DNA of 64,000 nt from Modicisalibacter muralis (GCF_900102945.1 NZ_FNGI01000001.1:868001-932000); one strand, 5' to 3'; positions 10,019 through 20,671 are shown, counted from the stretch's first letter. A program made the numbers and translations. The notes: generated from the sequence alone by a model not told the origin.

Positions 10019-10783
10019 ATGAACGATCTTTCCAGCAAGCACGCCCTGGTCACCGGCGGTGGCTCGGGCATCGGTGCCACCATCGCCCGCATGCTGGCCG
10101 AGGCCGGCGCGCGGGTCACCATCTGCGGGCGGCGCGCCGAGCCGCTCGAGGCGCTGGCCGCGACCCACACCAACATTCATTCGCGAATCGCCGACGTCAC
10201 CGACGAAGTCGCCATGCAGCGCCTGTATGACGACGCCGAGCGGGACCACGGGCCGGTGGATATCATCGTCGCCAACGCCGGCCTGGCACACAGTGCCCCG
10301 TTCGGCCGGACCTCCCTCGAATCCTGGACGCAGACGCTCGACGTCAACCTCACCGGCGCCTTCCTCACCGTCAAGCCGGCGCTTTCCGGCATGAGCGAGC
10401 GCGGCTGGGGCCGGGTGATCTTCGTCGCCTCGACCGCCGGACTCAAGGGCTACGCCTACGTGGCGCCCTACGTCGCCGCCAAGCATGGCGTCATCGGCCT
10501 GTGCCGCGCGCTGGCCATCGAGACGGCGAAGACCGGCGTGACCGTCAATGCGATCTGCCCCGGCTTCACCGAGACCGAGATGCTCGACGCCAGCCTCGAG
10601 ACCATCGTCGACAAGACCGGCAAGAGCGCCGAGCAGGCCCGCGCCGCGCTGGTCTCGACCAATCCCATGGGGCGTTTCGTCCAGCCAGAAGAGGTCGCCC
10701 AGGCGGTGCTATGGCTGTGCGGGACGAACTCGGGCGCGGTGACCGGCCAGGCGCTGTCGGTCTCGGGAGGCGAGACATGCTGA
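10019..10783 (+). CDS. SDR family NAD(P)-dependent 3-hydroxyacyl dehydrogenase
   Basis: Classical short-chain dehydrogenase of 254 residues. It has TGGGSGIG near the N terminus (cofactor binding), NAGLAH, the catalytic Ser in VASTAG and the YVAAK Tyr/Lys pair. Its place between the ring-reducing enzyme and a crotonase-family gene suggests that it oxidises a 3-hydroxyacyl-CoA or the reduced ring alcohol in the beta-oxidation-like lower part of the 2-aminobenzoyl-CoA pathway. It starts 5 bp after the previous stop and overlaps the following MarR gene by 7 bp. Confidence 0.85.
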   Translation: MNDLSSKHALVTGGGSGIGATIARMLAEAGARVTICGRRAEPLEALAATHTNIHSRIADVTDEVAMQRLYDDAERDHGPVDIIVANAGLAHSAPFGRTSLESWTQTLDVNLTGAFLTVKPALSGMSERGWGRVIFVASTAGLKGYAYVAPYVAAKHGVIGLCRALAIETAKTGVTVNAICPGFTETEMLDASLETIVDKTGKSAEQARAALVSTNPMGRFVQPEEVAQAVLWLCGTNSGAVTGQALSVSGGETC

Positions 10784-11292
10784 ACCCCTTCCCCGCCGGC
10801 GATCACGCCCTCGATGGCAGCAAGGCGCGCCTGCGCCTGTGGCTGCGCATGCTGCGCACCACCCGTCACGTCGAGAACGAGTTGCGCCAGCGCCTGCGCA
10901 ACGAGTTCGACACCACGCTGCCGCGCTTCGACGTGATGGCCGCACTCTATCGTCAGGGCGATCACGAGACGGACGGCCTCTTGATGAGCGAGATATCGCG
11001 GGCGCTGCTGGTCTCCAACGGCAACGTCACCGGCATCGTCGACCGCCTGGTCGCCGATGGGCTGGCGACACGCACCCAACGCCCCGGCGACCGGCGCACC
11101 TCGATCATCCGTCTCAGCGACGCCGGACGCCACGCCTTCGCCGCCATGGCCGCAGCCCACGAACGCTGGATCGACGAGTTGCTCGGCCATCTCGATGCCG
11201 AGGCGGTCGACGCGCTCAGCGCGTCACTCAAGCCCGGGCATCGCACCGCCGACACCAACCCCGAAACCGCCCACCGCGAGGAATCTCCATGA
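10777..11292 (+). CDS. MarR family transcriptional regulator
   Basis: A 171-residue winged-helix protein. The N-terminal dimerisation helix is followed by the helix-turn-helix around residues 60-90 and the MarR wing motif ([28 protein letters not shown]). It lies inside the operon, overlapping the SDR gene by 7 bp and the crotonase gene by 4 bp. This suggests autogenous control of the cluster. Aryl-CoA esters are common effectors of MarR proteins in aromatic-CoA pathways, and the inverted repeat at 7640 is a likely operator (both inference). Confidence 0.85.
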   Translation: MLNPFPAGDHALDGSKARLRLWLRMLRTTRHVENELRQRLRNEFDTTLPRFDVMAALYRQGDHETDGLLMSEISRALLVSNGNVTGIVDRLVADGLATRTQRPGDRRTSIIRLSDAGRHAFAAMAAAHERWIDELLGHLDAEAVDALSASLKPGHRTADTNPETAHREESP

Positions 11293-12101
11293 GCCCGATG
11301 GCCGATCTCGAACCCGAGCATTTTCTCTGGCGCGTGGAGGACCGCGTGGCGGTGATCCAGTTCGACCGCCCCGAGCGCAAGAACCCGCTGACCTTCGACT
11401 CCTACACCGAGCTGCGCGACACCTTCCGCGAGTTGGCCTATGCCGACGACGTGGATGTCGTGGTCATCGCCAGCAACGGTGGCAACTTCTGCTCCGGCGG
11501 CGACGTGCACGACATCATCGGCCCGCTGGTCGGCCGCGACATGAAGGAGCTGCTCGCCTTCACGCGCATGACCGGCGACCTGGTCAAGGCGATGCTCAAC
11601 TGCACCAAGCCGATCATCGCTGCGGTGGACGGTGTCGCCGTGGGCGCCGGGGCGATCATCGCCATGGCCTCGGATATTCGCCTGGCCACCCCCGAGGCCA
11701 AGACCGCTTTCCTGTTCACCAAGGTCGGTCTGGCCGGCTGCGACATGGGCGCCTGCGCCATGCTGCCGCGCCTGATCGGCCAGGGCCGCGCCGCCGAGTT
11801 GCTCTATACCGGGCGCACCATGAGCGCCGACGAAGGCGAGCGCTGGGGTTTCTACAACCGCCTGGTGCCCGCCGACGAGCTGGAATCCCAGACCCTGGAA
11901 CTGGCCCGACGCATCGCCGCCGGCCCAACCTTCGCTCACGGCATCACCAAGACCCAGCTCAACCAGGAGTGGTCGATGGGGCTTGAGCAGGCCATCGAAG
12001 CCGAGGCCCAGGCCCAGGCCATCTGCATGCAGACCCGCGACTTCGAGCGCGCCTACCGCGCCTTCGTCAACAAGCAGAAACCCACCTTCGAGGGGGATTG
12101 A
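11289..12101 (+). CDS. crotonase/enoyl-CoA hydratase family protein with non-canonical active site
   Basis: The 270-residue crotonase fold keeps the CoA-binding and oxyanion-hole segments ([31 protein letters not shown]). By alignment from memory, both glutamates used by enoyl-CoA hydratase are gone: the first position is Ile123 in GAGAI and the second Lys145 in LFTKV. An aspartate, Asp152 in AGCDMG, sits near the place where ring-cleaving members such as BadI and MenB carry an essential Asp. In a 2-aminobenzoyl-CoA operon a role in hydrolytic ring opening or hydration of the reduced ring is plausible. It overlaps the MarR stop by ATGA and precedes the dehydrogenase gene by 3 bp. Confidence 0.82.
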   Translation: MSPMADLEPEHFLWRVEDRVAVIQFDRPERKNPLTFDSYTELRDTFRELAYADDVDVVVIASNGGNFCSGGDVHDIIGPLVGRDMKELLAFTRMTGDLVKAMLNCTKPIIAAVDGVAVGAGAIIAMASDIRLATPEAKTAFLFTKVGLAGCDMGACAMLPRLIGQGRAAELLYTGRTMSADEGERWGFYNRLVPADELESQTLELARRIAAGPTFAHGITKTQLNQEWSMGLEQAIEAEAQAQAICMQTRDFERAYRAFVNKQKPTFEGD

Positions 12102-12104
12102 GCG

Positions 12105-13277
<1,173 letters not shown>

Positions 13278-13321
13278 GCTCATACGCCAGTGTCCAACAT
13301 AGGCTCAGTGGGGGAATAACA

Positions 13322-14944
13322 ATGCTAGGACCCACCGCACACACCGATACCTTCGCCCGCGACAACCTGCCGCCCGCGGCGCAGTGGCCGGAAATCCCGC
13401 TCGCCGGCTTCGACTATCCCGAGTGGCTCAACGCTGGGGTGGAACTCACCGACCGCCTGGTCGAGCGTGACTTCGGCGAGCGCACCGCGCTGATCGGCAA
13501 CGGCCGGCGGCGCTCCTACCGCGAACTCGCCGAGTGGACCAATCGCCTGGCCCATGTGCTGGTCGAGAATCTCGGCATCGAGCCCGGCAACCGCGTGCTG
13601 ATCCGCTCGGCCAACAACCCGGCCATGGTCGCCTGCTGGCTGGCGGCGACCAAGGCCGGCGCGGTGGTGGTCAACACCATGGCCATGCTGCGCGCCGGCG
13701 AACTCGAGAAGATCGTCGACAAGGCTGAGATCGGACTGGCGCTGTGCGACAACGCCCTGCTCGACGAACTAGAGGTCTGCGCCAGTACCAGTCAATATCT
13801 CAAGCGCGTGGTCGGCTTCGACGGCAGTGCCGGCTTCGATGGCGAGCTCGATCGCCTGGCGCTGGACAAGCCGGCCACCTTCGACGCGGTGAAGACCGGC
13901 CGCGACGACGTCGCCCTGCTGGGTTTTACCTCGGGCACCACCGGCACGCCCAAGGCCACCATGCACTTTCACCGCGACCTGCTGATCATCGCCGACGGCT
14001 ACGCCCGCGAGGTGCTCAAGGTCACGCCGGACGACATCTTCGTCGGCTCTCCGCCGCTGGCCTTCACCTTCGGCCTGGGTGGCCTGGCGATCTTTCCGCT
14101 GCGTTTCGGCGCGGCGGCCACGCTGCTTGAGAAGGCCTCGCCGCAGAACATGATCGAGATCATCGAGACCTACAAGGCGACGATCTCGTTCACTGCTCCC
14201 ACCGCTTACCGCGCCATGCTCCAGGCAATGGACGAAGGTGCCGACCTGTCGTCGCTACGCCTGGCTGTGTCGGCCGGCGAGACGTTACCGGCACCGATCT
14301 TCGAGGAGTGGACGCGCAAGACCGGCAAGCCGATTCTCGACGGCATCGGCTCCACCGAAATGCTGCACATCTTCATCACCAACCGCATCGAGGACGCCGC
14401 GCCGGCGCGCACCGGCCGACCGGTCGGCGGTTATGAAGCGAAGATCGTCGATATCGACATGCACGAGCTGCCGTGCGGCGAGGTCGGCGCCTTGGCGGTG
14501 CGCGGACCGACCGGCTGTCGCTACCTCGCCGACCAGCGCCAGGCCAACTACGTGAACCAGGGCTGGAACATTACCGGCGACGCCTTCTACCAGGACGACG
14601 ACGGCTATTTCCACTTCGCCGCCCGCTCCGACGACATGATCGTCTCCGCCGGCTACAACATCGCCGGTCCCGAGGTCGAGGCCGCGCTGCTCGGCCACCC
14701 CGACGTCAGCGAGTGCGCGGTGGTCGGCCAGGCCAATCATGAACGCGGCGAGATCGTCGTCGCCCATGTCGTGCTCAGCGATGGCGTCGAGGCGGATGAC
14801 GACGAGATCCAGCGCCTCCAGGACTTCGTCAAACAGACCATCGCGCCTTATAAGTATCCGCGCAGAATCGTTTTCGTCGACGCCCTGCCCAAGACCGCGA
14901 CCGGCAAGATTCAACGCTTTCGCCTGCGTCGGGAGGCGCCATGA
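13322..14944 (+). CDS. 2-aminobenzoate-CoA ligase (benzoate-CoA ligase family)
   Basis: Activates an aromatic acid to its CoA thioester with ATP, probably anthranilate to 2-aminobenzoyl-CoA, the substrate of the enzyme at 7728. The 540 residues carry the ANL motifs GFTSGTTGTPKATMHFH (P-loop), GIGSTEMLHIF, ITGDAFYQDDDGYF, RSDDMIVSAGYNIAGPEVE and a C-terminal TGKIQRF lysine. The N-terminal stretch with NLPP and FDYPEWLNAGVELTD is typical of benzoate-CoA ligases. The TGA overlaps the ATG of the thioesterase gene. Benzoate or hydroxybenzoate specificity cannot be excluded. Confidence 0.87.
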   Translation: MLGPTAHTDTFARDNLPPAAQWPEIPLAGFDYPEWLNAGVELTDRLVERDFGERTALIGNGRRRSYRELAEWTNRLAHVLVENLGIEPGNRVLIRSANNPAMVACWLAATKAGAVVVNTMAMLRAGELEKIVDKAEIGLALCDNALLDELEVCASTSQYLKRVVGFDGSAGFDGELDRLALDKPATFDAVKTGRDDVALLGFTSGTTGTPKATMHFHRDLLIIADGYAREVLKVTPDDIFVGSPPLAFTFGLGGLAIFPLRFGAAATLLEKASPQNMIEIIETYKATISFTAPTAYRAMLQAMDEGADLSSLRLAVSAGETLPAPIFEEWTRKTGKPILDGIGSTEMLHIFITNRIEDAAPARTGRPVGGYEAKIVDIDMHELPCGEVGALAVRGPTGCRYLADQRQANYVNQGWNITGDAFYQDDDGYFHFAARSDDMIVSAGYNIAGPEVEAALLGHPDVSECAVVGQANHERGEIVVAHVVLSDGVEADDDEIQRLQDFVKQTIAPYKYPRRIVFVDALPKTATGKIQRFRLRREAP

Positions 14945-15408
14945 GTCACTTCGCCATGCAACAGAAGGTGCTGTTCCAGCATTGCGATCCTGCTGGCATC
15001 GTTTTTTACCCGCGCTATTTCGAGATGATCAACGCAGTGGTCGAGCAGTGGTTCGAGGAGTCGCTGAATGAATCGTTCGCGGCGATCATCGTGGCCGGCG
15101 ACGGCGTGCCGACGCGCCGCATCGACACCGATTTCCCGCGCCCCAGCCGGTTGGGCGAGACGCTGACGTTCACCCTAGATGTCGCCCGGCTCGGCCGCAG
15201 CAGTCTCGATCTGCGCATCGCCGCCACGTGCGGTGGCGAAGCGCGACTCAACGCCGAGCTGACCCTGGTGCGCATCGCCCGCGCCGACGGCCGCCCTAAG
15301 CCGTGGCCGGACGCCATCGTCGACGTGATCGAATCCCTACCCGCTTCTCCACTCGGCTCTTCACTCAGCTCTTCATTCAACAAGGAACCCTCGCATGGAA
15401 AAGGATGA
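14941..15408 (+). CDS. acyl-CoA thioesterase, 4-hydroxybenzoyl-CoA thioesterase (hot-dog) family
   Basis: A 155-residue single hot-dog-fold protein. The motif HCDPAGIVFYPRYFEMINAVVEQWF has the conserved Asp and the YPRYFEM segment of 4-hydroxybenzoyl-CoA thioesterases. Placed after an aryl-CoA ligase, it may rescue CoA from dead-end aryl-CoA esters or release a late product. It is translationally coupled to the ligase gene (4-bp overlap), and its end overlaps the RidA-like gene by 14 bp. Confidence 0.85.
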   Translation: MSHFAMQQKVLFQHCDPAGIVFYPRYFEMINAVVEQWFEESLNESFAAIIVAGDGVPTRRIDTDFPRPSRLGETLTFTLDVARLGRSSLDLRIAATCGGEARLNAELTLVRIARADGRPKPWPDAIVDVIESLPASPLGSSLSSSFNKEPSHGKG

Positions 15409-15820
15409 TATTCATCAACGCCTGCACCCGGCGCACTGGAAGACTGCCAAAGGCTACGCCAATGGCGTGATGGCCGAAGGGCGCGCGATCTTCGTCGGCG
15501 GACAGATCGGCTGGAACGCGGACCAGGTCTTCGAAAGCGAGGCGTTCGTCGATCAGGTGCGCCAGGCCCTGAAGAACATCGTGGCGATTCTCAGCGAGGC
15601 CGACGCCGGTCCCGAGCATCTCACCCGACTGACCTGGTATATCACCGATAAACGCGAGTATCTTGCCAACCTAAAGGGGTTGGGCGAGGCCTACCGTAGC
15701 GTACTGGGCAAGCATTTCCCGGCCATGACCATGGTCCAGGTAGTGGCGTTGGTCGAGGACGCAGCGAAGGTTGAAATAGAAGCGACCGCCGTGCTGCCGT
15801 ACGCGCGTTCGACTTGGTAA
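15395..15820 (+). CDS. RidA/YjgF/UK114 family protein lacking the deaminase arginine
   Basis: A 141-residue RidA-fold protein (GRAIFVGGQIGWN, RLTWYIT, HFPAMTMVQVVAL, AKVEIEATAV). Enzymes that hydrolyse enamines and imines use an arginine in a FPAR motif; here the position is Met111 (FPAM), so it belongs with the Rid subfamilies lacking that residue. Loss of the ring amino group from a 2-aminobenzoyl-CoA intermediate would produce an imine or enamine, so a Rid protein fits the pathway, but its chemistry is unclear. The ATG at 15395 follows CAAGGAA and lies within the thioesterase gene's end. Confidence 0.85.
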   Translation: MEKDDIHQRLHPAHWKTAKGYANGVMAEGRAIFVGGQIGWNADQVFESEAFVDQVRQALKNIVAILSEADAGPEHLTRLTWYITDKREYLANLKGLGEAYRSVLGKHFPAMTMVQVVALVEDAAKVEIEATAVLPYARSTW

Positions 15821-15882
15821 CATCGACGTCGGTTACCGTTACATAACAACAATGGCCGCCACGGGCGGCGTGGAGACAAAGC

Positions 15883-17055
15883 ATGCATTTCACCAAGCGT
15901 CTCATCGGCCTGATGACCGGTTCGGTACTGCTGGCCGGCATGGCGGCGAGCGCCGCCCAGGCCCAGGACGATCCCGTCAAGATCGGCATGATCACCACGC
16001 TCTCCGGCGGCGGCTCGAGCCTGGGTATCGACATACGCGATGGCTTCATGCTCGCCGTGAACGCCAATGATGGCAAACTCGGCGGCAAGGATGTCGATGT
16101 GTTGATCGAGGACGATTCGCGCCGCCCCGACAAGGCCAACCAGATCGCCGACAAGTTCATTCAACGCGACGAGGTGGATATTCTCACCGGCATCGTCTGG
16201 TCCAACCTGGCGCTGGCGGTAGTGCCCAAGGCAGTGCGTGACGGCGTATTCTACGTAAGCCCCAACGCCGGCCCCTCGGAACTGGCCGGGCGCATGTGCC
16301 ACGAGAATTACTTCAACGTCGCCTACCAGAACGACAACCAGCACGAGGCGATGGGCGAAGGTTTCAATGCCGAAGGCTTCGAAAGCGCCTTCCTACTGGC
16401 GCCCAACTATCCCGCCGGGCGCGACGCCATTGCCGGCTTCAAGCGCTTCTACGAGGGCGAAATCGCCGGCGAGATCTTCACTCAGCTCGGTCAGCAGGAT
16501 TACGCCGCTGAAATTGCCGCGATTCGCGCTTCCGATGCCGACTCGGTGTTCATCTTTCTTCCCGGCGGCATGGGCATCGCCTTCGTCAAGCAGTACGACC
16601 AGGCACAACTGGGCCTGCCGCTGCGCGGTCCCGGCTTTTCGTTCTCCCAGGATGTGTTGCCGGCAATGGGTGAAGCCGCGCTCGGTGCGCGCAATGCCGC
16701 GCAGTGGTCACCGGACTTGGACAACCCGGCCAACCAGGAATTCGTCGCCGCGTTCGAACAAGCCTATGGCCGCCTACCTTCCGTCTACGCCTCGCAGGCC
16801 TATGACGCGGCGCACTTGATCGGCTCTGCGCTCGAGCAGGCCTCCCCCGACGACGCGGACGCCTTCCGCGCGGCGCTCGAAGAGGCCGATTTCGACTCGG
16901 TACGCGGCGACTTCGAGTTCGGTTCCAATCACCATCCCATTCAGGATTTCTACCTGCGTGAAGTGGTCGAGGTCGATGGCGTCTACACCAACCGCATCGA
17001 TCGCAAGGTCTTCGACGATCATCAGGATGCTTACGTCGACGAATGCTCGATGTGA
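15883..17055 (+). CDS. ABC transporter substrate-binding protein, branched-chain amino acid (Leu/Ile/Val-type) family
   Basis: Periplasmic type-I binding protein of 390 residues with a Sec signal peptide (cleavage expected after AAQAQ around residue 28). The mature start VKIGMITTLSGGGSSLGIDIRDGF is typical of LivK-like proteins, followed by the VDVLIEDDSRRPDKANQIADKFI fold. It is the first gene of a five-gene importer placed 62 bp after the aromatic-CoA operon, so the ligand is probably an aromatic acid such as 2-aminobenzoate or kynurenine (inference from position). A GC-rich hairpin follows the stop codon. Confidence 0.85.
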   Translation: MHFTKRLIGLMTGSVLLAGMAASAAQAQDDPVKIGMITTLSGGGSSLGIDIRDGFMLAVNANDGKLGGKDVDVLIEDDSRRPDKANQIADKFIQRDEVDILTGIVWSNLALAVVPKAVRDGVFYVSPNAGPSELAGRMCHENYFNVAYQNDNQHEAMGEGFNAEGFESAFLLAPNYPAGRDAIAGFKRFYEGEIAGEIFTQLGQQDYAAEIAAIRASDADSVFIFLPGGMGIAFVKQYDQAQLGLPLRGPGFSFSQDVLPAMGEAALGARNAAQWSPDLDNPANQEFVAAFEQAYGRLPSVYASQAYDAAHLIGSALEQASPDDADAFRAALEEADFDSVRGDFEFGSNHHPIQDFYLREVVEVDGVYTNRIDRKVFDDHQDAYVDECSM

Positions 17056-17104
17056 GTTCGCGGTGACATCCAAACGCCACCCCTCTACGTGGCATGAACC
17101 GATG

Positions 17105-17121
17105 CCCGCGCAGCGCGCGGG
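17105..17121 (+). other. intercistronic hairpin after the binding-protein gene
   Basis: CCCGCGC and GCGCGGG enclose a 3-base loop between the binding-protein and first permease genes. No T-run follows, so it is more likely to stabilise the upstream mRNA end or attenuate read-through than to terminate fully. Confidence 0.45.
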
Positions 17122-17145
17122 TCACTCGCGACTAGGAAGCTTCGT

Positions 17146-18066
17146 ATGTCGGCTGCCCTGATAATCGAGCAGGTGCTCAACGGGTTTCAGCTCGGCGTCA
17201 TGCTGTTTCTGATGGCGGCCGGGTTGACGCTGGCATTCGGCGTGATGGGGCTGATCAATCTGGCCCACGGCTCGCTGTACATGACCGGTGCCTTCGTCTG
17301 CGCCTGGGTGGCCAACGCCACGGGCTCGTTCTGGACTGGGCTTGCGCTCGGCCTGCTGGCCTCCGCTGCCGCCGGGGCGATCATCGAGATACTGGTGATG
17401 CGCCGGCTCTACGACCGCGACCATCTCGACCAGGTGTTGGCGACGTTCAGCCTGATCCTGATCTTCGCCGAGGGCGCGCACTGGCTGTTCGGCTCGCGTC
17501 CGTTGTATCTGAACATTCCCGACCTGCTGGATGGCGCTATCGCGCTGCCGGGCGGTGGCGGCTATCCCGTCTACCGGCTGGCGGTGATCGGTGTCGGGTT
17601 GGTCGTCGCCATCGGGCTGTTTCTACTGATTACGCGGACGCGGTTGGGCATGCGCATTCGCGCCGGTGAGTCGGATCGCGAGATGATCGGTGCACTGGGC
17701 GTCAACATCCGCACGCTGTACACGCTGGTATTCGCCCTTGGGGCGATGCTGGCGGGGCTCGCCGGCGTGCTGGTCGGTGCTTCGCAGTCGGTGCAGGTAG
17801 GCATGGGCGAGCCGGTGCTGATCCTGGCCTTCGTGGTCATCGTGATCGGCGGCATCGGCTCGATCAAGGGCGCGCTGGTGGCCTCGGTGCTGGTCGGCCT
17901 GGTCGATACCCTGGGCCGCGCCTTCGCCCCGTCGCTGCTGGCGCTGGCATTGCCGGTCCAGGCCGCCGCCAGCGTCGGCGCCTCGGTGGCCTCCATCCTG
18001 ATCTATCTGTTGATGGCGGTCGTGCTCGCCTTCCGCCCCCAAGGACTGTTCCCCACGCATGGCTAA
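17146..18066 (+). CDS. branched-chain amino acid-type ABC transporter permease (LivH family)
   Basis: A 306-residue inner-membrane permease with about eight hydrophobic segments. It shows LivH signatures in AAGLTLAFGVMGLINLAHGSLYM near residue 23 and RAGESDREMIGALGVN, the coupling region for the ATPase. AGGAAGC precedes the ATG. It overlaps the next permease gene by 8 bp. It forms the translocation path with the LivM-like protein; substrate as argued for the binding protein. Confidence 0.88.
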   Translation: MSAALIIEQVLNGFQLGVMLFLMAAGLTLAFGVMGLINLAHGSLYMTGAFVCAWVANATGSFWTGLALGLLASAAAGAIIEILVMRRLYDRDHLDQVLATFSLILIFAEGAHWLFGSRPLYLNIPDLLDGAIALPGGGGYPVYRLAVIGVGLVVAIGLFLLITRTRLGMRIRAGESDREMIGALGVNIRTLYTLVFALGAMLAGLAGVLVGASQSVQVGMGEPVLILAFVVIVIGGIGSIKGALVASVLVGLVDTLGRAFAPSLLALALPVQAAASVGASVASILIYLLMAVVLAFRPQGLFPTHG

Positions 18067-19048
18067 GCACCGAGCAGAACTTCTCGTCAACCTGGTCATC
18101 GCCCTCGCGCTACCGGCCGCCGCGCTGACAGCCTGGGCGCTGGGCGAATCCTTCTACGTTTCACTGGTGTCGCGGGTGGCGATTCTCGCGCTGGCCGGCG
18201 TCGGCCTCAACCTGGCGCTGGGTTATGGCGGCATGGTCAGCTTCGGCCACGCCGCCTTCTTCGGCCTGGGTGCCTACGCCGCGGGCATCTTCGCCTTTCA
18301 TGCCTTCGACGGCACGCCGGTGATCAGTTGGCCGATCCAGATCATGGGCGCCGCCAGCATGCCGGTCGGCTGGCTGGCAGCGATCGTGGTGGCCGGCCTG
18401 GCGGCGCTGGCGATCGGCGCCATCAGCCTGCGCACCAGCGGCGTCTACTTCATCATGATCACCTTGGCCTTCGCCCAGATGCTCTATTACCTGGCGGTGT
18501 CGATTCCCACCTACGGTGGCGCCGACGGTCTCATTCTCTACCTGCGCAGCGGCTTTCCGGGACTCGATTCGAGCGACGATCTGACCTTCTTCGCGCTCTG
18601 TTACGCACTGCTGATGCTGGCGATATTCATTACTTGGCGCATCGCCGGTTCGCGCTTCGGCATGGCCTTGCGTGGCGCCAGTCGCAACGAGGAACGCCTG
18701 GCCGCGGTGGGCATCTCGCCCTACCCGATCAAGCTGGTGGCCTTTTGCATTTCGGCGATGATCACCGCCGTGGCCGGCGCACTGTTCGCCGAGTTGGTCG
18801 GTTTCGTCAGCCCCACCTTGATGGCCTGGAAAATGTCCGGCGAAATCCTGATCTTCGTGATCCTCGGCGGCGTCGGACGCCTTTATGCGCCGATCATCGG
18901 CGCGGCCATCTTCATTCTGCTGGAAACGCTGATCGGCGGCATTACCGACCGCTGGCAATTCGTGCTCGGCCTCGTACTGCTCGGCGTGGTGCTGTTCGCT
19001 CGCGGTGGCGTAATGGGCGCACTGACCGGAAGGGCACGCCATGTCTGA
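18059..19048 (+). CDS. branched-chain amino acid-type ABC transporter permease (LivM family)
   Basis: A 329-residue polytopic protein and second half of the membrane channel. LALAGVGLNLALGYGGMVSFGHAAFFGLGAYAAG is the LivM hallmark stretch, and RGASRNEERLAAVGISPYPIKL is the ATPase-coupling loop. The start overlaps the LivH-like gene by 8 bp and the end overlaps the LivG-like gene by 8 bp, so all are one transcript. Confidence 0.88.
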   Translation: MAKHRAELLVNLVIALALPAAALTAWALGESFYVSLVSRVAILALAGVGLNLALGYGGMVSFGHAAFFGLGAYAAGIFAFHAFDGTPVISWPIQIMGAASMPVGWLAAIVVAGLAALAIGAISLRTSGVYFIMITLAFAQMLYYLAVSIPTYGGADGLILYLRSGFPGLDSSDDLTFFALCYALLMLAIFITWRIAGSRFGMALRGASRNEERLAAVGISPYPIKLVAFCISAMITAVAGALFAELVGFVSPTLMAWKMSGEILIFVILGGVGRLYAPIIGAAIFILLETLIGGITDRWQFVLGLVLLGVVLFARGGVMGALTGRARHV

Positions 19049-19787
19049 TGCCTTGCTGTCACTGCGTGGCCTGAACAAGACTTTCGGTGCCCTGAAAGCC
19101 ACCGACGACGTGTCGCTGGATGTCGCCAGCGACGAAATCCACGTGATCATCGGTCCCAACGGTGCGGGAAAATCCACGTTGATCGCGCAGGTCGCCGGTG
19201 CGCTGAAACCCGATTCGGGCAGCGTGCTGTTGAGTGACGAGGATGTCACCCGCCTGGGCGTGCCCGCGCGCGCGAGGCGCGGCCTGGCGCGCACTTTCCA
19301 GGTATCGTCGCTGATCGCGAATTTTTCCGCATTGGCCAACGTCTCGCTGGCCGTGCAGTCCCATCAGGGCAGCAGTTTTCGCTTGTGGCGCTCGGCCAGC
19401 AGGGACTCGCGCCTGCGCGAGCCGGCACAAGAGGCGCTATCGCGCGTCGGCATGGCGGCTACGCGCTGCGACATTCCCGTTGATGAGCTATCGCACGGCG
19501 AACGCCGCCAGGTCGAGTTGGCCGTGGCGCTAGCCTTGCAGCCGCGCCTGATGCTGCTCGACGAACCCATGGCTGGCCTCGGCGGCCAGGACTGCATCAA
19601 CATGACGGCGGTGCTCAAGCGCTTGCGCGGTGAATGTGCAATCTTGCTGGTCGAGCATGACATGGACGCGGTGTTCGCGCTGGCCGATCGTATCTCGGTG
19701 CTAGTCTACGGCCGCGTGATCGCCAGCGGCACCCCGCAGGAAATCCGTGCCTCGCGCGAGGTCCAAGAAGCCTATCTGGGGAACTGA
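19041..19787 (+). CDS. ABC transporter ATP-binding protein (LivG family)
   Basis: Cytoplasmic ATPase of 248 residues. Walker A is GPNGAGKSTL, the signature motif is LSHGERRQVELAVAL, Walker B is LMLLDEPMAG, and the switch histidine is in VEHDMDAVF. The LivG-specific segment RRGLARTFQVSSL is present. It pairs with the LivF-like ATPase 1 bp downstream to energise the importer. Confidence 0.9.
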   Translation: MSDALLSLRGLNKTFGALKATDDVSLDVASDEIHVIIGPNGAGKSTLIAQVAGALKPDSGSVLLSDEDVTRLGVPARARRGLARTFQVSSLIANFSALANVSLAVQSHQGSSFRLWRSASRDSRLREPAQEALSRVGMAATRCDIPVDELSHGERRQVELAVALALQPRLMLLDEPMAGLGGQDCINMTAVLKRLRGECAILLVEHDMDAVFALADRISVLVYGRVIASGTPQEIRASREVQEAYLGN

Positions 19788-19788
19788 C

Positions 19789-20478
19789 ATGCTACAGGCA
19801 CGCGGACTCGAAACCTTCTATGGACACAGCCAGGCGCTATTCGGGGTCGATCTGGAGATTGCCGCCGGCGAAGTGCTAGCACTGCTAGGTCGTAATGGCA
19901 TGGGCAAGACCACCACGATTCGCTCACTGATGCGCCTGACGCCACCCCGGCGCGGTGAGATTCGCTTCATGGACAAGGATATCTCGCGCACCGCGCCGTT
20001 TCGCATCGCCCGGCTCGGCATGGGGTTGGTACCCGAGGGACGACGCATCTTTGCAAGGCTGAGTGTGGAAGAGAACCTGCTCGCCGTGCAGACCCGAAAC
20101 GGCTGGCCGCTTGCACGCATCTACCAGCTTTTCCCCCGCCTCGAGGAGCGTGCCCAGCAATCGGCGCGCACGCTTTCCGGCGGCGAGCAGCAGATGCTGG
20201 CCATCGCCCGCGCGCTGGCTACCGGCCCAAAATTATTGATTCTCGATGAGGCGACGGAAGGCCTGGCACCATTGATTCGCGAGGAGATCTGGCAGGCACT
20301 GCGACTGCTCAAGCAGGAGGAAGGGCTGTCTTTTCTGATCGTCGACAAGAACGTCAACGATTTGCTGCCCCTCGCCGAGCGTTGCCTGGTTCTCGAGAAG
20401 GGCCAGGTCGCCTGGAACGGCGAATCATCAGCCTTTATGGCCGATCAGGCGTTGCAACAGCGCTACCTGGGGGTGTGA
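19789..20478 (+). CDS. ABC transporter ATP-binding protein (LivF family)
   Basis: A 229-residue ATPase with Walker A GRNGMGKTTT, the LivF-type GLVPEGRRIFARLSVEENL, signature LSGGEQQMLAIARAL and Walker B LLILDEATEGLAP. In LivF proteins the glutamate and GLAP after Walker B are typical. The D-loop/H-switch region reads VDKNVNDLL, with Lys where many ABC ATPases have His, a change common in LivF relatives. The ATG at 19789 follows the LivG stop by one base. Last gene of the operon; about 190 bp without a clear terminator separate it from the convergent LysR gene. Confidence 0.88.
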   Translation: MLQARGLETFYGHSQALFGVDLEIAAGEVLALLGRNGMGKTTTIRSLMRLTPPRRGEIRFMDKDISRTAPFRIARLGMGLVPEGRRIFARLSVEENLLAVQTRNGWPLARIYQLFPRLEERAQQSARTLSGGEQQMLAIARALATGPKLLILDEATEGLAPLIREEIWQALRLLKQEEGLSFLIVDKNVNDLLPLAERCLVLEKGQVAWNGESSAFMADQALQQRYLGV

Positions 20479-20671
20479 GGCTGTCCGAATCAGTGTCGCT
20501 GCCCCGCCCATGAGGAATCGTTGAATAAATCGCCGAACGGAATGAAGCGGGCGCCGCTGCGTGGCAAGGCGCACGGAACACAGAAGACGAGACATAACAT
20601 GTGGTTAGGTGAGTCTCGACCGGGCTGGCGTACCAGTACCGCGCAACGCAGCCATTCGTCCGTGCAGGCAT

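Noticed and set aside
10839-11288. Extended start for the crotonase gene giving a 420-residue protein
   Set aside because: The extra 150 residues are a shadow of the MarR gene; the ATG at 11289 couples to the MarR stop.
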